From Ceratothoa steindachneri (Eukaryota; Arthropoda; Malacostraca; Isopoda; Cymothoidae), in the NCBI GenBank assembly GCA_963969495.1, contig OZ018321.1, forward strand, positions 101,991,578-102,055,577: a DNA stretch of 64,000 nt. The letters are read 5' to 3'. A program made the position numbers and the translations under genes. Positions 56,761 to 64,000 of the stretch are shown piece by piece; positions within the stretch are counted from its first letter, which is position 1, and each line of letters begins with the position of its first letter. The notes under the pieces were generated by a model. That model saw only the letters and a program-made list of their open reading frames with translations, was not told where the DNA came from and ran no database searches.

Positions 56761-59454
56761 TTGCCATCTTACCGTGATTGCTACCCATAAACTTTTTTAT
56801 TTTAGCGGATTCTTACCACTTCATACCTGCGACATTGATTCCTACCTTAACTAAAGTTGAGAAAAAGACAAGGTTATTCTTAGTTAATTTTAGTAAATAC
56901 ATGAATATTTTATTGTTTAGAAACATGTGAAAAATGTAAATGAATAAATGGAAGTCGTATCTAAAACTTTACAAATATCTTTCAGTATTTCAAGAAATAA
57001 GTAGACATCTTTTTCCTTAAATGTCTTCAACAAACTTCATATAAGTGAGCTTGTAATGGATGGCTACGTTTTTTCTTCAATATCCTGATTTTACTTGCCT
57101 AGTCATGATCGTTCTCTTTGTTGAGTATGAGTTGATTTATTTGGATCGACATAATTTTCTTTGGGATTTATACTTTGATGATCATATCCTATGAGTAGTT
57201 GTGAAAACACTGTGATATGTAGGCCTTTCGCTTGAGTGTATCCGTGATCCCTGTTGTACTTCACTTTCAGAGAAGGGTAATAATGTAGCTGCATTTCTGT
57301 TTTGAATGAACAAATCGCACATAACATCCCCTAAGCATAAACCAAACACCCAAGGGGAGTCAATACTTTGCCTATAATTCTGATTGTTGACCACATTTTT
57401 GGACTCTAGTTTATCTGCTGCTTTGTCGTCTGTCAAAATTCATCCTATGTTGTATTTGCGACGTCCGGTAAATCTTGTTTCATTCATTTAAACTAGCCTC
57501 TCTTATCTTCCAACCATTCCCCCTCTACAAATAAGAGACACTATACTGAAAAATCCTCCAGGAATTAATTAATCCAGCCAACAACAGTAGCAGATGCTAT
57601 ATCAGTCAACTGTTCATCTTGTGATAATGACAAATCAATAGACCACAAAAAATAAGTTTAACGATTGCACAAATGCTCATGTTGCAATGCAACTTTCAAT
57701 TTGAATCGGTATAGAAAAGATTGCTGCCACCTCTAAAGGAGAGAACAACTTCACAACCCTTTTTTTATATATTCATACTGGCATAACCATTTCTCGTAAT
57801 ATCTTAGCAGTTAAGATAAAAGGTCCGTCGCATTTTGGCAGTAATCATTTTCTTGCAGTAAACCGTTCTCAACCAGGTAGCTAGATACAGCACTTAAATT
57901 TTAAACAACCTTACAGTAGAATTCTCGTAGATACATCTTGTTAGGGCTTATTTACATTCCTCTAAAATAGAGCCCAATACTTCTAAACTGGGTGCTGACT
58001 TCACTCTTAAGGCAAATTTCGCCTTGTGCAGGGCTGCCAGATTTGTTTTAATTGTCAAGGCAAAATTCGCTTGAGCATGGCTGCCAGATGTAAAATATGA
58101 TTATATAGAAATCACACTAAAACAGAAACATGCAAAATTAGTAATCAAATATTTTTAGGAATCACGCTAAAGTGGGACCATATACATAATAAATAAGAGC
58201 AATTATTCAACGCCTGAGAGGAACTGATACATAACTTAAACAATGTATGTTGACCAAAAAGTCGCGTGCCTTCACTGATTCTGATTTATGACCTTACAAT
58301 CTTCAAAACTTTCAATAATTCTTGAAGTAACATTGGGAGGACCTTAGTAATTTCAAATTTCGTTAGAATCGGCCGAATAAGTATGATGTTATTGCCAAAA
58401 CAAAATAATTCCCGTGCTAACCTTGGGAGGACTTTGGCAATTATATTATTTGCAACAGAATGTAAAACAATATAAGATTTTCAAATTTCGTTAGAATCAG
58501 CCGAATAGTTGTGATTTTATTGCCTATAAAAGAATCCAGGGTTGCTTTTTAATTGAATTTGAAGATGTGTTTAGTATTTTTAATGTCATTCATAAATTCA
58601 ATCCTTTCCATCTTGAGCATCAACTATTTGTTCATCATTTTCTTCAGGAGTTAAAATGATTTCGGTTGATGGCATTACAACAGTGGCCTACTTATAATAG
58701 GAAACTATTCTTCCTTCACTATCTTTTCGCTTTTAATTATTACCTTGTCTATTTTACTCAAGTTAATCTTGAAAGCAAACCTGATGTGGTCCAAAAGAAG
58801 TAATCATTTCTCTCTGACCTTTAATGAAAGCAAGTTCCTTCACAGAGATCTTCATCTCCATAAGGGATTTAAATTAATTTGAGTTTCGTTTTTGCACCCA
58901 GGGCAGCCAAATTCAGCGCAAAAGAAAACAATTTTACTCTTGCGACTGAGGATATCAACAACTTGTCTAATTTTTTATTGAAAGTGTCTTAGGCCTGAAG
59001 CTCTCCTCTCCCAAGGGATAGGTTTTTGGCCTGCTCCCAGTTCTTTTGGATCTTTTTAAGATTTTGACCCTTGAATTTACAACGGGGGCTAGAAATGAAC
59101 TGTTCCCTTGTTCCCACTTTTCAAGCACTTTGAGGTAAATATTCTTTGCGAGATTGGCTGCTGAGTAGTTTCTCACATCCACATTTCAGGACGTCAACCC
59201 ATTTGGAATTGAGATGGCAGAAACTTTTCATATTTTCAATATAGGTGTTCAAATATGTGAATGTCGCCAGTCTTGTCCTAATTTTAAAAACAATTGTAGA
59301 TCAAATCCCACTGTTAGGATGATACTACTGAAGGCCACGTAATCTTTAGCACACTGATGAATATGTTTCAAACGGAGAAATAATAAAAAAAGTGAAATAG
59401 ATATAATTCTTAATATAATAATAGTCATCTAATTCCACAAGATGACAAAAATAA
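56761..59454. other. AT-rich stretch with short direct repeats, no secure gene
   Basis: Two direct duplications are visible. AAGGC-AAATTTCGC...GGCTGCCAGAT occurs at about 58009 and 58058. A longer one, sharing TTGGGAGGAC.TT..CAATT and TTCAAATTTCGTTAGAATC, occurs at about 58330-58398 and 58424-58525. A minus-strand frame at 59182-58967 (AKNIYLKVLEKWEQGNSSF) vaguely resembles arthropod repeat-family proteins. Frames at 57103-57436 (-) are unassigned. Confidence 0.4.
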
Positions 59455-60209
59455 GTTAAAACTTTGGTAATTCTTCAGATTCGGGGCGCACGGTAGGTGG
59501 CGCTGTTAGTAGGCTACAATTTTTGGCTACAATATATCTCTTATGACGTCAGACAATAGCTTCAGATGTGACCAATCACGGCGTTATATTTTTTTGTTGT
59601 TTTGGGGATTTGTAACTTTTAGTCTGTTTTATTCACTAAATATCTGCGCCTCTGCTCGTATATTGTTTTTTCTAAGTTAGGTAAGGTTTCTTGATGTCTT
59701 TTATTGTTTATTGTTTTGTTTTCGTATTTTTTGTTTCGCAACGAACGATAACAGCTTCTTACGGGCAACGTCGTAGTTATAAATAGAACCCACTTAGCAT
59801 TTGTTTTTGTTTCGTTATGTCTTTTTTGTGCTCTAGTTGTGCTTCTTCGTTATTCCAATTCGGATTTATTTTGCATAACCGTGAAAAACATTTAGATTAT
59901 TTAGAGGCACATAAACTAATCAAGAAACCTATAAAAGTAAGTATTGTTTGTTATTACGTTGTTTTTCTGCCGGTAAAAAGCTGTTAGGGAAAAAACAGGG
60001 GAAATTCAAGGGCACTTCTCGTGTGGGAGATATCACTGCGGGAGGACCACCCTGCGATGACCCCAGTATATACTCATATACAAAAAAATATAACGCCGTA
60101 ATTTTTTACATATGACGCTTCCGTCTGACGTCATAAGACATATATTATAGCCTATAAACAGCGCCACCTACCATGTGCCCCGAAACTGCAGTGCTACCAA
60201 AACTTTTAA
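59455..60209. mobile_element. 755-bp element with about 140-bp terminal inverted repeats
   Basis: The left arm has TTCGGGGCGCACGGTAGGTG, GGCGCTGTT, TCTTATGACGTCAGAC and CGGCGTTATATTTTTTTGT. The right arm carries the reverse complement of each in mirror order (ACAAAAAAATATAACGCCG at about 60079-60098, then GTCTGACGTCATAAGA and CAGCGCCACCTACC). Both arms contain the CRE palindrome TGACGTCA. The interior has a TATA box, a short ORF and a splice-donor consensus, but no transposase. It is a non-autonomous DNA transposon of unassigned superfamily. Confidence 0.87.
59817..59987 (+). CDS. 56-codon ORF with CxxC start inside the inverted-repeat element
   Basis: The frame begins MSFLCSSCASSLFQFGFILH and contains CxxC followed by several histidines, which could be part of a zinc-binding unit. 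It lies 39 bp downstream of TATAAATA (59778-59785). An exact splice-donor consensus GTAAGT at 59937-59942 follows codon 40, so the frame may be a first coding exon rather than a complete gene. I recognise no family. Confidence 0.3.
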   Translation: MSFLCSSCASSLFQFGFILHNREKHLDYLEAHKLIKKPIKVSIVCYYVVFLPVKSC

Positions 60210-60299
60210 GTAACTAACCAAGTAGAACTAAAATATATTAAAATAAAAAATAACTTTAGAATTCATAAGTAGGCTGCAAATTTTGAGCACCCCTCATTT

Positions 60300-61200
60300 A
60301 TGTAATTAGAATGATTAATGGAAAATCTGTTTTATCCCCCCAAATCACTTCCCTGGCAGGAAGAGGTTACCAAATCTCTGTTACATTTCTCTGGTATAAA
60401 AGCTGTACTGATTGTGGTAGGTGGGCTTTACTCCCTTGTAGTACAGCATTTAGGTTCAGTGGAGCCTCGATGACGTCGGGGCCCCATATTGAGATACTGC
60501 ATGACTTTATTATGACCGCTGACTTCAAACTCTTTTGGTTATAAGGTCGAGTGAAGGAAGCATCTTGACTAAAGGCTACATGTTCAATCAGAGGGTCACA
60601 CTAGCTTGGTTGATTGGTAGAGAGACAAAGGTCACTAGTGCTCCTGACAAAAGCCTTTTGGTGAATGTAGCAGCCCCTTCAGAGGCGGCTATTATTTCTT
60701 CTGAAATTCAATGGCTTGACTGTTCAGATGACACCGCATCCTAGCATGAATTTTGTGAAAGGGGTGGCTTATGCGAGGGAACTTAAAGAGTTCCCTGAAG
60801 TGTAGGGAGCAACACACTGCTGCTTCAAGTCAATGCGGCATTTATCTCTTGGTGGAGGAGGTCCTGTCTCTTCAGCCTGCTGACCCACTGTCTTTTTACG
60901 AGGCTAAGGACTAGCTCCTGTCGCCTTTTGTGCGCCCTAGAAATCATATGACTCAAATGACCCATCCAAGTCTATGAGCACAGTCACCTCCGTGCCTATT
61001 CGGAAGCCTTCTGCGGGATGTAGTCACTCCAAGACGGTCTGGTGGAAGAGATGTGGCTACACGGGTACACACTCCGCACAGGCTAGTACTTGTTTTCCCC
61101 CCATCACCTTCGAGAGACCGAATCCCATAAGACGAAGGGGCCACGCACTTAAACTCAGCTGTTTGAGTCACATGAGGCAAATCTAACAGAAGAAAATGGT
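60300..61200 (+). pseudogene. I-like non-LTR retrotransposon ORF1 (Gag-like), decayed
   Basis: Shifted frames give SLLVNVAAPSEAAIISSEI (60648-60705), then NFVKGVAYARELKEFPE (60750-60800), a typical I-like ORF1 sequence. A degenerate knuckle zone at 61015-61095 follows (CSHSKTVWWKRCGYTGTHSA). The order fits the RNA-binding Gag-like protein preceding ORF2. Stops and shifts are many. Confidence 0.65.
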
Positions 61201-61559
61201 GAGACCGTCTCAGGGGATTTCTAAGCTGTCCGCGGAAAGAAGGAAAGCAACAAGGCAGCCTCTGATAACACTTCTACGCCCAAGGCCGAACGAGGCGAGA
61301 GTGAGATGCGGAATCCTCCAAAAGAGAGAAGAATAGCTTCAAAGCCACCCTTCCCGACAAAACTTCCATGGCAGAGGGATAAAAAGACTAGGCTGGCAAG
61401 CCCAAACTCCCACAGTATGTCCTAGTAAACGACAACTAATTTAGCGCCTTCTAAGGTTAACAGCTCCCAGATTTATGCCGTCAGGAAATGTACAGCCATT
61501 CTGGTGACGTTCTTCACATTAATGAGAGGCCTCAAATATCTTCTGAGTTAGGCATAGAT

Positions 61560-64000
61560 TGCATATTCCTTCAATTGAATGGCCCTGGACTCAGAGGCAA
61601 CTGAAAGAAATTGCGGAGTATCGTCTCCTTCGGTTCCCCGTAAGGTATTTCTTTACAAGACACATTGCTGATGCCTGCCTCCTGCCCACCCTCCTAAGGT
61701 ATAAAAAATTTTATAACCCCAGATTACATGATGGGGGAAGGGCAGGAAGCTTAACGTTTTACACCAGACATAATTTCTCCGTTTTTCATTTGCTATAAAT
61801 ACCTTTTTTGAGGCAATGGCATTACAGCTAAACTTGAATAAGAGATAGACATATTTATGCATACATTCGATCGTCAGCTGTCTCCGACGTAGGGGAATTC
61901 GGCTGCATCTTGGCAGATTTGCAGATACTTTCTCTTCCTCAGGGATTTGCCGACTTGATCTAATAATTGGAGATACCTATCCTCATTTTGGATTAGATTA
62001 CCCATCAGCGCCAGAGAACCGCATCATTATGGGGTTTTTATCAATATTTTTGCTCTCTGGATGCATAGCCGAATTTTGATCGGGAGATGGTCCATAATGT
62101 TCATGGTAGTGACCATATTCCCATTCAGATACCATTTTCTGTATGCGCTGCGCATGAAAAATAAACACTATCGTGCTTTCTGTGGGCGCAGTTGTCTGTT
62201 ATCGACCGAGTCTGAGATAGCACTCAAAGTGTAAGTATATGCCTTCATGCCTTATATGATAAGCACCACCCAATCGATTTCACCATTAGAGTTAGGGCTA
62301 GTTTCTTGTATAATTAAAGTAATCTCACCCGTTCTGGAGCGCATTTTAGGACCCTTTAATCTTGGCTGAGTCATTCGCAACTGCTTTCTCCGCATTCTCT
62401 AACCGGAATGCTGCTACGTCAAATTCAATGCAAGTCGTGATGCTGCCAAAGACCTCCGACCTGGCTTCACCTAGAGGTGCGGCGAAACTTTTATCAACAG
62501 GTTTAGACTAAATAAGTTGCGTTACGCTTTCGCTTTTTGTGCGGACACCAACCCTGTCAGGACAATATCTCCTATACCATGTTTCGACATTAATGTGAGC
62601 GCGGCAAGGAGATGTTTTTGATTTGTTCAACAGGATTTAGCCTGATAGTATCCTCCTAGACTCCTGGGAAATTAAAACTGTGTTCGCTTTTCAAGATCTG
62701 CGGAGAGATCAGTCTACCCAGCCTCGTGTCCGCCGAATTTAGCTAACCTAATTGTGTGCAAGCTGATGAATAAATTAGTAAATATTAGATTAGCTTCTTC
62801 CTATAAATCGGAAGCCAACTGTCCTCAGCACAGTGTGACTTCCACAATTTTCACTATGCCACAGATGCTCTGCTCAGGATGAAAGATAAATACTGCGATG
62901 CTTTACTTCGTAGATAGCCCTATGACATTGTCTTTTTCTATCCAGAGAATTCCTATGATCCAAAAAGGGACACCTTCCAATTTTCATATCTGAATTTTTA
63001 CAATATCTTCGATTCGACGTCTTTAAGTCCTGCTACTCAGGACTTTAGTAGCAACGACATGACATCGGTGCTGCCAGACGATGCTCTAACTACGTTTAAC
63101 GTAGAGAAGGTTTCGATCACTTTAGATACGGCTCAAACGTCAACTCTAGAGCGTCGAATCCAACAGGCATTCAACTGCATCTCACGATAATGAAACGCAC
63201 AGCCTTCGTTTTCCTTTGGATGATTAACATAGTGCATTTTTATGCTCAGCCACGGCCTGACTCCGAGCAAGAATTGTATCTAACCTGGATTTGCTAGAGG
63301 TGGTAGATTCGCTACGTTTTTTTGTCTTAATTTAAACTAGCGCCTCTTCTGGAAAGCCCATATCACCAGCTTTGGGGTTTTTGTATCCATTCTTTGGACA
63401 TTCACCCTTCAATGATTTTCAGCAATTTGGATGCTAATAGGACTACAAATCTTTGGTTCTATCTATCCTTAATTTGCTCATAACTTGACTACTGATGTGA
63501 GTTTTGCGCGCTTATTGCCGAGTGTAAATTTCAGAAGGTGGAATCAATCATCGCACTGTTCTAATTTTGGCGATCGGTGCCTTCCGCCATTCCATTATTT
63601 AGGGCCTACTTTTTGATTTTGTGGATATGCAACATGTTTAAACCACTCTCAATGCATTTTTCGCTTGTATGCGTGAGCATGGCAGCTCTCTAAGTTGACA
63701 AAGGCTCTCAATGTATCTGAGACCGATTGCGACGCTGTCCAATACCGCAGAGATACGCCAGTCATACTCTAAGCCTTTTGAGTTTAGCTCTTGGAAATTC
63801 CTTTGAGAACTCTCTGTAGCTCTCGAGTCAATTGTGCTTCTGATATTGCTATCCTAAAGGGTACCACCTTGGAATATTTGTCTCCACACCTCTGCTCCCA
63901 TAGCTACTACAGCGCGGAGAATATTGCGTTCGACATTTTAGGGGATGCTTCGTATCACGCAACAAAGATGGCCCCATTTCTGTAGAATGGGTCGGCTTTT
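61560..64000 (+). pseudogene. I-like non-LTR retrotransposon ORF2 (endonuclease, RT), runs off the right edge
   Basis: The endonuclease opening reads FLQLNGPGLRGN and ISLQDTLL (61568-61670), with LDLIIGDTYPHFGLDYPS (61956-62010) as the GDFN-type block. RT is reduced by deletion. TTDALLRMKDKYCDALLRR and YDIVFFYPENSYD (62855-62960) mark the finger/palm start, and DDALTTFNVEKVSITLDTAQ (63077-63140) the post-catalytic region. LEVVDSLRFFVLI (63280-63330) follows, and thumb traces LVLSILNLL and WNQSSHCSNFGD. A 64-codon frame at 63791-63985 belongs to the next domain. Heavily decayed; the 3' end is beyond the window. Confidence 0.78.

Overview
This is eukaryotic, animal nuclear DNA and almost certainly a repeat-rich intergenic stretch. 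I see no operons, no rRNA, no CRISPR array and no intact host gene. The mix of Jockey-like and I-like non-LTR retrotransposons, a Penelope-like element, Tc1/mariner transposons, long (AT)n and (TC)n microsatellites and one member of an arthropod-typical uncharacterised protein family suggests an arthropod, perhaps a crustacean. That placement is inference, not proof.

Layout. 1-1190 (-): the decayed 3' half of an I-like retrotransposon that runs off the left edge. 1190-7280: AT-rich DNA with no recognised gene. 7283-8985: microsatellites, a pair of tRNA-derived SINE heads, a 336-bp foldback palindrome and a mariner MITE. 8990-11650: unassigned, with a GC-richer block. 11700-13160: a Penelope-like element whose 5' part is inverted. 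13203-15060 (+): the 3' half of an I-like element, followed by a minisatellite of about 50-bp units. 16855-24140 (+): an LTR retrotransposon with two LTRs and a Ty3/gypsy-type pol in the unusual order gag-PR-INT-RT-RH. 25260-32490: a patchwork of broken elements (Jockey-like, mariner, Tc1, RTE-type endonuclease, an LTR-like block). It includes a Tc1-like transposase gene with what looks like a small spliceosomal intron.

32861-34576 (+) is a nearly intact pseudogene of the arthropod uncharacterised family. 36480-46660 (+) holds three head-to-tail copies (J2, J3, J4) of one Jockey-like family. J3 is close to full length, with ORF1, ORF2 and a structured 3' UTR. Two further copies lie at 25260 (J1) and 55150-56760 (J5, with an internal inversion). 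46660-59450 is mostly AT-rich DNA with a MITE, a possible P-element-like remnant, a CRE/TATA promoter-like block and a mariner-type transposase relic. 59455-60209 is a 755-bp element with terminal inverted repeats of about 140 bp that encloses a promoter-like TATA, a 56-codon ORF and a perfect splice donor. 60300-64000 (+) is a full-span but badly decayed I-like element that runs off the right edge.

The genes do not form a pathway; nearly all coding traces belong to mobile elements. The most interesting items are the Gmr1-type pol order, the structured UTRs of the Jockey-like family, two 5'-inverted retroelement insertions, the intron-bearing Tc1 copy, the foldback palindrome and the promoter/exon-carrying inverted-repeat element.
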